Assembly (NCBI GenBank): GCA_015492245.1
Contig: WGFM01000012.1
Coordinates: 62,001 to 126,000 of the forward strand
Direction of reading: 5' to 3'
DNA: 64,000 bases
DNA from: Deltaproteobacteria bacterium
Lineage (GTDB): Bacteria; Desulfobacterota; GWC2-55-46; DRQE01
The translations under genes were made by a program, and so were the position numbers. Shown in pieces: positions 6,680 through 14,731 of this stretch (position 1 is the first letter of the stretch; each line of letters starts with the position of its first letter). Under the pieces are notes generated by a model. That model was given only the letters and a program-made list of their open reading frames with translations, did no database searches and was not told the DNA's origin.

Positions 6680-8773
6680 ATGAGGATATATACAGGATTC
6701 ATTCTTTTCGGTGCAACCATGCTGGTGGTTCTGCTGCCGCTCTATAGTTATGCCTATCTGAATGCGAGGGCTGATGTGAACTATAGAGACACAAGTAGTA
6801 TTATTGGTGGTGTGGAAACGAGCACCCAGAGCTTTGATCAGCTCTATACACTTGGTGTGTCCAAGAGGCTCACCAATACCATAACGATACTCGGTGATGT
6901 GAGGGTGTTTATAACGGATGTGGACGGCAAGAAGAACGAAAGCTCTTACCCATTTCTGTCTTTGAGTTTTAATCCTCCCACAATGTATAAGCTCCGGTTC
7001 AGCTACAACCGTAACGAGTCATTGCCATCAGAGGGGGACAGGACAACCACTTCATTCATGAACGCATCCTTCACCATGTCACAGACAGAGTGGCCCTCCC
7101 TTGGGGTGGCCTATACCCGTTCGACCTCACAGGACCACAACACACCGAGAAAGCTCGATAGCGAAGACTCCACCCTTAACATAAATACATCCTACAGATT
7201 TACCCTTTTAGATACAGATGGCACACTGAGTTATTCCTTCAGATACTACAAGGTTGAAGACAAGGTGAGCGCTGCCAGGACAGACTCGCCCTATCACACA
7301 GTATCGTCTAATTTCCGTAGAACCTTTTTTTCTGGAAAGCTTCGTGCCAACGCCAATATAGGCTATAGCTATTATGAAACTGAGACAGAGAGTCTCGGAG
7401 GGGCAACAAGGTTTGAGGATGAGGTTGCGCCATCAGAGGGGCTTGCAGAGTTCAATCCACCTGATGCGACAAGTGTAACCCTCTCTCAGGAAACAGAGCT
7501 TATAGACAACAACAGAAATACCCCTGTAACACCCGAGATAAATCTTAACAATGCTGGCTGGAACATAGGTGTGGGGTTCATGAAGGCCGAGTCCCTGCAT
7601 GCCATATACCTTTACATAAACACCACGGTAACCGAAGAGTCCAACATAGTGGGTGGGCTTTACAATTTTGGATGGAGGCTTTATACAAGCTCTGACAACG
7701 CAGTATGGACTGACAGGGGCATCATAACGCCATCGTATAACAGCATATACAACAGATTCGAGTTTTCCTTCTCAGAGGCGAGCGCAAGATACTTCAAGGT
7801 TGTCAACACGGCTGGAGCAGGAACAGACGCCATAAGGGTTACAGAAATAGAGGGTATAGGCTACCAGCTCACCATCCCGAAAACCACTTTAGAGACCACA
7901 GAGACAAGGGAATTCGGAGGCATGACCCTGACCTACACTCCCTCAAAGAGGCTAACCATTGGGGCAAGGGTCAGGTATGACCACACCCTGAGGGAAGGCG
8001 ACACAGAAAGTGAATACACCACAGCATCTTATGGATTCAATACACGGTATGTAGTGGTACCTGTATATCTTGTTCTGTCCGGTGATTATTCCACATCAAC
8101 TGTGGATGTAGTTGATGGAACTAACACAGAAATCAATACATACTCGCTTGTTGCAACTTCTTCACCACTACCCACCATAAACGCCAATATGGGATTCAGG
8201 AGTTCCGAGTCCAGTGTAGATGGGGTTACCACAAGCACCAGTGATATAGTGTCAACCCATGTCTCCATGCGTGTCTACAGAGGAGTAGACCTGACACTTG
8301 GTGGAAGCCTCTCTTCCACCGGGAATCCCACGACAGGAACCGATACCGACTCAAGGACATTTTCATGGAACCTTAAGCTTGTTCCCTGGTCCTACCTCAC
8401 GCTCATATACGATGGGAGTGTGGTGCGCTCTACAACAGATAGTGCCACTACAGGAAGTAGCTCCTCCACAACCACGCAGAGCCAGTATCTTACCATGAGC
8501 TTTGTTCCCACAAGGGCGGTATTTGTGGGAAGCCGTATAAACATAGAGCCGACACAGATGCAGAACTATAATCTGATATGGACTCCCACGAGCAAGGTCA
8601 GGATGTCGCTGGACTATACAAGCAATCCATCAAGTGATACAGAGTCTGTAGGAACAGGTATAAGCTGGTATCCGGTGCGCAGGTTCTCCATAAGCACCGA
8701 CTATAACAAGACATGGAAGGACGATGACGAGACAGAAACAGTGTTTGTAAGGGGCTCACTCATCATAATATAA
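6680..8773 (+). CDS. Outer-membrane beta-barrel protein with inserted discoidin-like domain
   Basis: A protein of about 697 residues with a signal peptide (hydrophobic segment LVVLLPLYSYAYL) and then long runs of alternating Ser/Thr/Tyr-rich strands, e.g. LRFSYNRNES and NIGYSYYETETES, typical of a large outer-membrane barrel. Between about residues 280 and 390 the pattern changes: WRLYTSSDNAVWTD and ARYFKVVNTAG resemble an F5/8 type C (discoidin) carbohydrate-binding fold, after which strands resume to the C-terminus. ATG 6680, one base after the previous stop, starts a clean signal peptide; the open frame extends back to TTG 6659. In a multihaem cytochrome operon such a barrel is a candidate sheath for an electron conduit across the outer membrane. 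It is not recognisable as MtrB/PioB or OmbB by sight. Confidence 0.7.
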   Translation: MRIYTGFILFGATMLVVLLPLYSYAYLNARADVNYRDTSSIIGGVETSTQSFDQLYTLGVSKRLTNTITILGDVRVFITDVDGKKNESSYPFLSLSFNPPTMYKLRFSYNRNESLPSEGDRTTTSFMNASFTMSQTEWPSLGVAYTRSTSQDHNTPRKLDSEDSTLNINTSYRFTLLDTDGTLSYSFRYYKVEDKVSAARTDSPYHTVSSNFRRTFFSGKLRANANIGYSYYETETESLGGATRFEDEVAPSEGLAEFNPPDATSVTLSQETELIDNNRNTPVTPEINLNNAGWNIGVGFMKAESLHAIYLYINTTVTEESNIVGGLYNFGWRLYTSSDNAVWTDRGIITPSYNSIYNRFEFSFSEASARYFKVVNTAGAGTDAIRVTEIEGIGYQLTIPKTTLETTETREFGGMTLTYTPSKRLTIGARVRYDHTLREGDTESEYTTASYGFNTRYVVVPVYLVLSGDYSTSTVDVVDGTNTEINTYSLVATSSPLPTINANMGFRSSESSVDGVTTSTSDIVSTHVSMRVYRGVDLTLGGSLSSTGNPTTGTDTDSRTFSWNLKLVPWSYLTLIYDGSVVRSTTDSATTGSSSSTTTQSQYLTMSFVPTRAVFVGSRINIEPTQMQNYNLIWTPTSKVRMSLDYTSNPSSDTESVGTGISWYPVRRFSISTDYNKTWKDDDETETVFVRGSLIII

Positions 8774-8803
8774 ACACATAAATGCTTTGCAAGGAGAGGC
8801 GAA

Positions 8804-9394
8804 ATGGAGTATAATAACATTAAAATGGCAAGAATTGCAACAAGAATTGTGATTCCTTTCATTGCGGTTTTGCTGCTGGGTTGTTCGGCCAAGGTGGTGC
8901 GTTATGTGAATCCGGAGGCAAATTTCTCTTACATCAAAAAGGTGGCAGTGTTACCCTTCAACAACTTCAGCAGCGACAGATTCGCCGGAGAGAAGGTAAG
9001 GACAGCCATAATGGTGGAGCTTCTATCAAGGGGTGTCTTCGATGTGGTTGAAGAGGGAGAGGTTAACAAGGTTGTTAGCATGGTTTTAAGGGCTGCAGGT
9101 GCGCTTGAAGGTGGAGTGTTCGAGCCAGACAGAGAGACCATAAGGATACTCGGTGAGAGGCTTGGTGTGCAGGCCATCATAATTGGAAGTGTGGAGGAGT
9201 ACGGCGGAGGCAGAGAAGGCGTTGTGTCCATTTCAGCCAGAATGATAGATACGAGCTCTGGTATTGTGCTATGGCAGGCAAAGGCCTATGAGACGAGCTC
9301 CAGCGCATGGCGAAAGATATTAGGCATAGAGGAGCTCGACCGCACTGTGTTGACCACAAAGGCGGTAAGGAAGTTGCTCGATACACTCCTATAA
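8804..9394 (+). CDS. CsgG/GNA1162-like lipoprotein (first of three)
   Basis: A 196-residue lipoprotein with lipid Cys27 (VLLLGC). The core carries the signature of the CsgG/GNA1162 outer-membrane lipoprotein superfamily: KVAVLPFNNFS at the start of the domain, LGERLGVQAIIIGSV in the middle, then SISARMIDTSSGIVLW. CsgG forms the curli export pore, while GNA1162-like proteins have poorly known roles. The ribosome-binding site AGGAGAGG (8792-8799) fits ATG 8804. Two more paralogues lie in the same operon (9423 and 12747). The call to the superfamily is firm; pore formation or export is inference. Confidence 0.75.
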   Translation: MEYNNIKMARIATRIVIPFIAVLLLGCSAKVVRYVNPEANFSYIKKVAVLPFNNFSSDRFAGEKVRTAIMVELLSRGVFDVVEEGEVNKVVSMVLRAAGALEGGVFEPDRETIRILGERLGVQAIIIGSVEEYGGGREGVVSISARMIDTSSGIVLWQAKAYETSSSAWRKILGIEELDRTVLTTKAVRKLLDTLL

Positions 9395-9422
9395 GTGAGG
9401 ATGAGCAGGGGGTAGGTGAAAG

Positions 9423-11015
9423 ATGCGCAGGATGTTATCCATACTCTTCAACTCCACTGTCCTGACGGGTGCAGGGATTGGAGCATTCATGCTTGCTTGC
9501 ATGGTTACACACCTCCACGCTGGTTCCGAGCTCTACTCCTACAGAAGTGTAACACCTCTGCTTCCATATTACGGCTCCAAAGGTATGGCCAGCCCGAAGG
9601 TGGTAAAGAGTGTGGCCATATTGCCCCTTGAGAACCTGTCTGACAATCCTGCTGCAGACGAGATAATAAGGGACTACATAAAAAGAGAACTTACGGGAAA
9701 GGGCTGGGTACTTATAGCAAGGGATGCCGATATAGAGAGTTTTCTGGCAAAAAGAAGAATACGATATACAGGAGCAATAACACGGCTCGCGGTAAGAGAG
9801 ATGGGTAAGAGGCTTGGTGTGGATGCGGTGGTGGTCGGTTCGATTCTCTATTACACCAAGATACGCGACAAGATAATCGTAGGGGTAGCCCTGAGGGTAT
9901 TGAGCACAGCCGATGGCAGTATACTGTGGGCTGAAAACATTACATACACCGGGAAAGACTTCGAAGGACTGTTTGGACTCGGCGTGGTGAAGTCTCTCGA
10001 TGTCCTTGCAGACATGGTGGTAAGAGATATTGTGGGCAGTATGGCCGACAGGTTCTTCATAAGAGACTCTGCAATGAGTCCTTTCGAGATAGAGCGGGTT
10101 ATACTGCAGCCATCCATAGGGAGGGGGCCACAAAAACGGGAGATAAGGGTGAAGTTCCTTCCCCTGTCGGGAGAGCCTGAAAAAGTAAAGGCTGTAGTTG
10201 ATGGTAAAGTGTATATGCTTTCAAGGTATGGTAAGGAGTACAGAGGTTATATCCATGTTCCCGAGGCCGAAGGAACATACATGGTAAGCCTTGTTGCAAC
10301 AGATGAAAAGGGCGGATCCCACTTCTTCGACGCAGTAGGTGAGGCCGTTGTAGACAATACACCCCCCCAGATTGAGATGTATGCAACAAAAAAGATATTT
10401 TCAACACGAGACAGAAGAAATGGTTATGTTCTATTTGAAACCAGAGTCTTGAGTGTGGACAGCATAGAGGGCTGGCGTGTGGAGGTAAGAGATGAAGACG
10501 GTAAGGTGGTAAAGCTTGAGTATGGCTATGGAGCCATACCCCCAAAGTTTATATGGAAGGGTGAGTCTGAAGAGGGATGGGTGGTAAAGGACGGAAAGTA
10601 CTCTTTTAATCTTATTGTGGTAGACAACGCGGGCAATGAAACCCTGGTGGCCCGTAAGGTAAAGGTAAAGACCACGCCCCCAAGGATCAATGTATCTGTT
10701 GACATGGTAGAAGGGGTGATACTGTTCAACTTCGAGTCGGCAGAGCTGGAAGACATAAGAACATGGAGCCTTACCATACTCGACAAGGATGGGAAATTGA
10801 TGAAAACCGTTACCAACGATAAGGGGAAGTTGCCTGAGAAGGTGGAGTATCCTGTGGGTGATGATGTGGACATAAGAGACCTCAAGTTTATACTTAAGGC
10901 CACAGATGTGGCAGGCAATAAGCTCGAGCTGAAAAAGAGTGTGCCTTCAGTGTTTGCAACGAAGATGCCCTTCGCAAGGTTGAAAGGAAAGACCGATGTA
11001 TGGGAAGACTTTTAA
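9423..11015 (+). CDS. CsgG-like domain fused to Ig/FlgD-like repeats
   Basis: A 530-residue exported protein. It has an N-terminal signal/anchor (about 8-33), then a CsgG/GNA1162-like domain (about 60-225) with SVAILPLENLS, MGKRLGVDAVVVGSI and LSTADGSILW. The C-terminal half contains two or three beta-sandwich repeats with FlgD/Ig-like wording: GKYSFNLIVVDNAGNET and later RTWSLTILDKDGK with FILKATDVAGNK. This is much longer than simple CsgG-like lipoproteins; the Ig-like repeats could form a rigid extension or bind another component. There is no obvious lipobox at the signal end (AFMLACMV is possible but positioned early). An AGGTGA and an AGGGGGT element precede ATG 9423. Second of three paralogues in the operon. 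Confidence 0.7.
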   Translation: MRRMLSILFNSTVLTGAGIGAFMLACMVTHLHAGSELYSYRSVTPLLPYYGSKGMASPKVVKSVAILPLENLSDNPAADEIIRDYIKRELTGKGWVLIARDADIESFLAKRRIRYTGAITRLAVREMGKRLGVDAVVVGSILYYTKIRDKIIVGVALRVLSTADGSILWAENITYTGKDFEGLFGLGVVKSLDVLADMVVRDIVGSMADRFFIRDSAMSPFEIERVILQPSIGRGPQKREIRVKFLPLSGEPEKVKAVVDGKVYMLSRYGKEYRGYIHVPEAEGTYMVSLVATDEKGGSHFFDAVGEAVVDNTPPQIEMYATKKIFSTRDRRNGYVLFETRVLSVDSIEGWRVEVRDEDGKVVKLEYGYGAIPPKFIWKGESEEGWVVKDGKYSFNLIVVDNAGNETLVARKVKVKTTPPRINVSVDMVEGVILFNFESAELEDIRTWSLTILDKDGKLMKTVTNDKGKLPEKVEYPVGDDVDIRDLKFILKATDVAGNKLELKKSVPSVFATKMPFARLKGKTDVWEDF

Positions 11016-11024
11016 CATATCACT

Positions 11025-12155
11025 ATGTGGAAGTGTAGGTTGGAGGTTTACCGCAAGAGAGTATTGTATCTACTAGCCTGTTTCATCATATTGATCTACA
11101 GCAAGGCTGCATGGGCAGAGACAGACTGTGAGACCTGTCATTCGGGAACGGAGGCCCGAAAATGGGGTTTAAAGGATGTGTATGCCGGAATCTACAGTTA
11201 CAGATTCCGGCATAACAATGTGAGTAGAGAGTGTAGAAGATGCCATATTATAGAGGAGTTTCAGATAAAGGCAGAGAGTGAGCTATATTTTCCAGGTAGC
11301 ACCACGGAGGGTATATTCTTTCTAACAGGGCTTTCACTCGACAAGGAGTACGAGGTAGAGCTTAAGTTTAAAGATCAGCGTAAAGGTGTTGTGCAGAGGA
11401 AAGTGCTGAAACTTAAGCCATCACGTATAGCGGTGGAAAAGGGTGACGGCGCCCCGCCGAGTGTTAGGACCATAAGATTCCTTGGGATAAGAGAGGGTAT
11501 TATACCAGAAGGTATACTCTACTTCGAGACGGACAGACCTGCAGTGAGTGTGGTGGAGTACTGGAAAGACGAGCGATACAGGGAGAGGGTCGTGAACCTC
11601 AAGGTGTTCCTGAAGGAGCACACTGTAAGGCTTTCTGGCATCAGGAAGGCAGATAGGTACAGATACAGAGTAATAGTGATGGATGTTTTCGGGAACAGAA
11701 GTATAAGCGAGGGTGTTTTGTTTGCCGGAGAGAAAAAAGAGGGCATGGGAGTTGATGCTCTCGGTGAAGATGGAGGCAGGGTGGCAGAGACTGCCATAAA
11801 GGTCTTCAGACCTGCTCCTGCGGCAGACCTCTGTCTTCACCTGATGGCTCCTGAGCCGGTTATGGTGTCTGTAAGTATAAGAGAGATTATAGAGAACACC
11901 AAGCACGGCTATGGACTGAGATCAGCAAGGTATACAAATATTAATGTTTGCACCCAGTGCCACAGGGCAGGCATATCACATCCTGTAGGTGTAAGAAACA
12001 CCAGGGCTGATATAGACATACCGGAAGACCTGCCAACCATAGAGGCCGGGGTCATAACATGTGTTACATGCCACTACCCACATGGTGGAGATAAACCTTA
12101 CTTTGCAAGATTCGACTTCGATGAAATCTGTGAGATGTGTCATAAAGGGTTGTAA
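11025..12155 (+). CDS. Pentahaem c-type cytochrome with central beta domain
   Basis: A 376-residue secreted cytochrome. After the signal (cleavage likely after AWA, near residue 31) come CETCH (35-39) and CRRCH, then a long haem-free beta-rich region (about 90-290) with Ig/fibronectin-like wording such as VVEYWKDERY and YRYRVIVMDVFGN. At the C-terminus are CTQCH, CVTCH and CEMCH, the last two forming a paired-CXXCH unit. Five haems therefore sit in two groups separated by a spacer domain. The layout suggests a periplasmic or surface cytochrome bridging two partners rather than a compact redox shuttle. The gene follows the previous stop by nine bases. Function is inferred only from haem content and context. 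Confidence 0.85.
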   Translation: MWKCRLEVYRKRVLYLLACFIILIYSKAAWAETDCETCHSGTEARKWGLKDVYAGIYSYRFRHNNVSRECRRCHIIEEFQIKAESELYFPGSTTEGIFFLTGLSLDKEYEVELKFKDQRKGVVQRKVLKLKPSRIAVEKGDGAPPSVRTIRFLGIREGIIPEGILYFETDRPAVSVVEYWKDERYRERVVNLKVFLKEHTVRLSGIRKADRYRYRVIVMDVFGNRSISEGVLFAGEKKEGMGVDALGEDGGRVAETAIKVFRPAPAADLCLHLMAPEPVMVSVSIREIIENTKHGYGLRSARYTNINVCTQCHRAGISHPVGVRNTRADIDIPEDLPTIEAGVITCVTCHYPHGGDKPYFARFDFDEICEMCHKGL

Positions 12156-12192
12156 TAACAGGAAACCTACTTAGAAGTTTTAGGAGGCAGAT

Positions 12193-12750
12193 ATGGTTAA
12201 CAGAGCAAAGGAGAGAAGAAGGAGGCTGAACTATTCGATAAAGCGCCAGATGCAGATGAGGCTTTTCTTAAAGGTTCTTTCAGTGGTGTTGCTTGGGCTT
12301 GTGCTCTCCTCGGCCATATTTTTCTACATGTCCAACCAGGAGGTGGGAGAGACCTACAGGCAGTTCCATATACAGGCCAGAAATTTCCTTGATTTTCTCC
12401 TGCCGGGCATAGCAATAGCCTTTATGGTGGGACTTGTTGTTGCCATCTCAATAGCATTGTTTTTCCCCCATAAGATTGCGGGGCCTCTCTATAGAATAGA
12501 AAGAGAGGTGAAAGAGATGGTTGGAGAGGGGGACCTGAGGGTCAGGTTCACTGTGCGCGATGGTGATGAGGTGGGAGACCTTGCAGATGCACTGAATACG
12601 ATGGTGGGAAAGTTGCGAACAAAGATAGAAAGACTCAATGCCGTTGCGGATGAGCTTTCTGCCCTTTCAGAGGATCAGAACATAGACAGAGAAAGACTTA
12701 GAGAGACAGTAGGTATGCTGGAAAGAATACTCAAGGAGTTTAAACTGTGA
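12193..12750 (+). CDS. HAMP-domain membrane protein without output domain
   Basis: A 185-residue inner-membrane protein. A basic N-terminus precedes two transmembrane helices (about 27-46 and 68-92) with a short periplasmic loop of about 20 residues. Then comes a HAMP domain beginning HKIAGPLYRIEREV, with the second helix around GDEVGDLADALN, and a C-terminal coiled coil. No kinase, cyclase or methyl-accepting region follows, so this is an orphan HAMP protein. AGGAGG (12182-12187) gives a good start at ATG 12193, and the stop overlaps the next start as GTGA. Possible roles are sensing, or assembling a complex in the membrane; small HAMP proteins of this kind next to cytochromes have been seen in other genomes, but I know of no assigned function. 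Confidence 0.75.
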   Translation: MVNRAKERRRRLNYSIKRQMQMRLFLKVLSVVLLGLVLSSAIFFYMSNQEVGETYRQFHIQARNFLDFLLPGIAIAFMVGLVVAISIALFFPHKIAGPLYRIEREVKEMVGEGDLRVRFTVRDGDEVGDLADALNTMVGKLRTKIERLNAVADELSALSEDQNIDRERLRETVGMLERILKEFKL

Positions 12751-13313
12751 AGAGGACTGTGCACATAATATTGCTGTTTGTGCTGGTCTTTTCTGCATGG
12801 ACGGGATGCACACACAGAACTGATGGGCTTGACAAGCTTGTGAACTCTTCTGAGTACAGAAAACTCAAGAAGATAGCCGTGCTTCCCTTCAACAATATAA
12901 GTGGCAGAAAGGATGCAGGCAAGATGGTGGCAGATATATATGTTGCGGAACTATTTAGAAGTGGAAAGTATCGCGTTGAAGAACCTGGAAACATAAAACA
13001 GTTTCTCATACAGGAACACATAACCACCATAGGAGAGATGGAGATAGAGAGGCTCAAGGTCCTGGGCAGACGCCTCAAGGTGGATGCAGTTGTGGCAGGC
13101 ACTGTTGAGGAGTTCGATGATGGAAAGGGTGGGGTGCCTGTGGTTAGTATATCTGCAAGGATGGTGGATTCCAGGACGGGGCGTATCCTCTGGTACGAGC
13201 GTATAAAAAGAAGAGGTGATGATTATATAGTAATATTCGATATAGGACTTGTAAGCTCGGCCACAGCGCTTGCAAAAAAGATAGCAAAAGAGATGATAGA
13301 AAAAATAGATTAG
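12747..13313 (+). CDS. CsgG/GNA1162-like lipoprotein (third paralogue)
   Basis: A 188-residue lipoprotein with signal end AWTGC, starting at GTG 12747 in overlap with the HAMP gene stop. It repeats the family features of the 8804 gene almost block for block: KIAVLPFNNIS, LGRRLKVDAVVAGTVEEF and SISARMVDSRTGRILW. The close match to the first paralogue suggests duplication inside the operon. The three copies could form a mixed ring or serve different substrates; the sequence does not decide. Followed 11 bases later by the parvulin gene. Confidence 0.75.
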   Translation: MKRTVHIILLFVLVFSAWTGCTHRTDGLDKLVNSSEYRKLKKIAVLPFNNISGRKDAGKMVADIYVAELFRSGKYRVEEPGNIKQFLIQEHITTIGEMEIERLKVLGRRLKVDAVVAGTVEEFDDGKGGVPVVSISARMVDSRTGRILWYERIKRRGDDYIVIFDIGLVSSATALAKKIAKEMIEKID

Positions 13314-13324
13314 AAAGGAGCCTG

Positions 13325-14716
13325 GTGTATAAAAATATTATGAAAAGATACATACCACATTCCCTTCTTGTACCTGCTGTTTTGCTTGTTCTGTATGGAA
13401 ATGCAAATGCCCTTTCACTTTTTTCTGTATTCAAGAAGAAACCCTATGTTGCAAAGATAGGAGACAGGGTTATAACCACAGAGGCGTTCATGGAAGAGGT
13501 GCGAAGGCTTCATACCCTTGACAGGGTGGGCAAGAAACTCTCTGAAAGCGAAGAGATGTCCTTCAGAAAACAGAACTATCGGAAATTCCTTGACGAGATA
13601 ATAGAGAGGGAACTGATGATAATGGAGGCAGAGAACCTTGGGCTCCATGAAGACCCTGCCTTTCTGGAAGCCATGAGGGTGTTCAGGTTGAACCTGTTCC
13701 TCGACAGGCTCAGAAAAGAAGAGGTTGTCAAAAATGTCAAGATAACCGAAGACGATATACTCAACTATTACAGAGAAAAGCTAAAAAGGGGCGACAGAGA
13801 AAAGCCCACGCAGGAAGAAAGGTATGCCATAGAGAGGGCGCTATACACGGAAAAACTCAAAGAGAGGGAGAAAGAATACTTCAAGAGTCTTCGCAGGAGG
13901 GCGAGAATAAAGATATACGATGATGTGCTGAAGGCCCTGTCAGAGGATTCCTCCAGGAAGGAGGATTACAAGAAGGTTGTAGCCCGTATAAACGATAAGC
14001 CTGTATATGCGATGGAGCTCTTAAGAGAGTTGGAACGAGTCAAGAAGTATGATATGACAACGAAGAAGAAAACCCTCGATGGCCTTGTTCTCCGCAAGCT
14101 GCTCGATAAAGATGCCCTCCGCAGGGGGTATGAAAAGGACGCTGAGATAAGAAAGAGGATAGAACTTTACAGAAAGAAACTTCTTGTAGAGGTGTTCAAG
14201 AACAGGGTTATACTCCCCCTTGTAAAGGTGAAAGAGGAGGAGATAGAGCAGTACTATGAAAACAATAAAGAAGAATACAAAGAACCCGACAAGTTCAATA
14301 TAAGCATAATAGCCCTTCGCAACGGTGAGCTTGCAGACACCATAGCAAAAGAGCTCAAGAAGGGAGGAGACTTCGGCTATCTCGCCAGGGAGCATTCTGT
14401 AGATTCCTCTCGTGTCAATGGTGGTCTTGTTGGCTGGGTCTCAGAGAGGAGCCTGCCTCGCAATGTGCTGGCTCTTATAAAGAAGGCCAAGAAGGGTGAG
14501 ATTATAGGCCCCATTAGAAACAGAAGGCTTCTTATCATATACAATCTCAATGATTATAGAGAGGGAAAGCCTCTTCCTCTTGAAAAGGTGAGAAGAGATA
14601 TAGATATAACCATTGGAAGAAAGAAGTTCAAGGAGACCCTTGAGCTTTATCTGAAACGGTTGAAGAAGGTTGTCAAGATAGAGATAAACGAAAAGGAACT
14701 TGCTCGCTTCTACTAA
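13325..14716 (+). CDS. SurA/PrsA-like parvulin peptidyl-prolyl isomerase
   Basis: A 463-residue periplasmic folding factor. The signal ends near ANA (residue 29), followed by a helical SurA/PrsA-type N-terminal domain, YVAKIGDRVITTEAFMEEV, repeated in part later as VVARINDKPVYAMELL. A parvulin (PPIC) domain lies at about 305-400: FGYLAREHSVDSS and GGLVGWVSERSLP are typical, followed by GEIIGPIRNRRLL. It assists folding of exported proteins; inside a cytochrome operon its clients are probably the barrel or the multihaem proteins. Parvulins also occur in Geobacter cytochrome-nanowire gene neighbourhoods. GTG 13325 lies four bases after AAAGGAG (13314-13320); ATG 13340 is too far from that site. 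Confidence 0.85.
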   Translation: MYKNIMKRYIPHSLLVPAVLLVLYGNANALSLFSVFKKKPYVAKIGDRVITTEAFMEEVRRLHTLDRVGKKLSESEEMSFRKQNYRKFLDEIIERELMIMEAENLGLHEDPAFLEAMRVFRLNLFLDRLRKEEVVKNVKITEDDILNYYREKLKRGDREKPTQEERYAIERALYTEKLKEREKEYFKSLRRRARIKIYDDVLKALSEDSSRKEDYKKVVARINDKPVYAMELLRELERVKKYDMTTKKKTLDGLVLRKLLDKDALRRGYEKDAEIRKRIELYRKKLLVEVFKNRVILPLVKVKEEEIEQYYENNKEEYKEPDKFNISIIALRNGELADTIAKELKKGGDFGYLAREHSVDSSRVNGGLVGWVSERSLPRNVLALIKKAKKGEIIGPIRNRRLLIIYNLNDYREGKPLPLEKVRRDIDITIGRKKFKETLELYLKRLKKVVKIEINEKELARFY

Positions 14717-14731
14717 GCAGGGAGGTCTACT

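Noticed and set aside
9435-10133. Minus-strand frame over the CsgG-like fusion gene
   Set aside because: High Tyr/His/Cys composition of a reversed frame, and the plus-strand protein shows family motifs.
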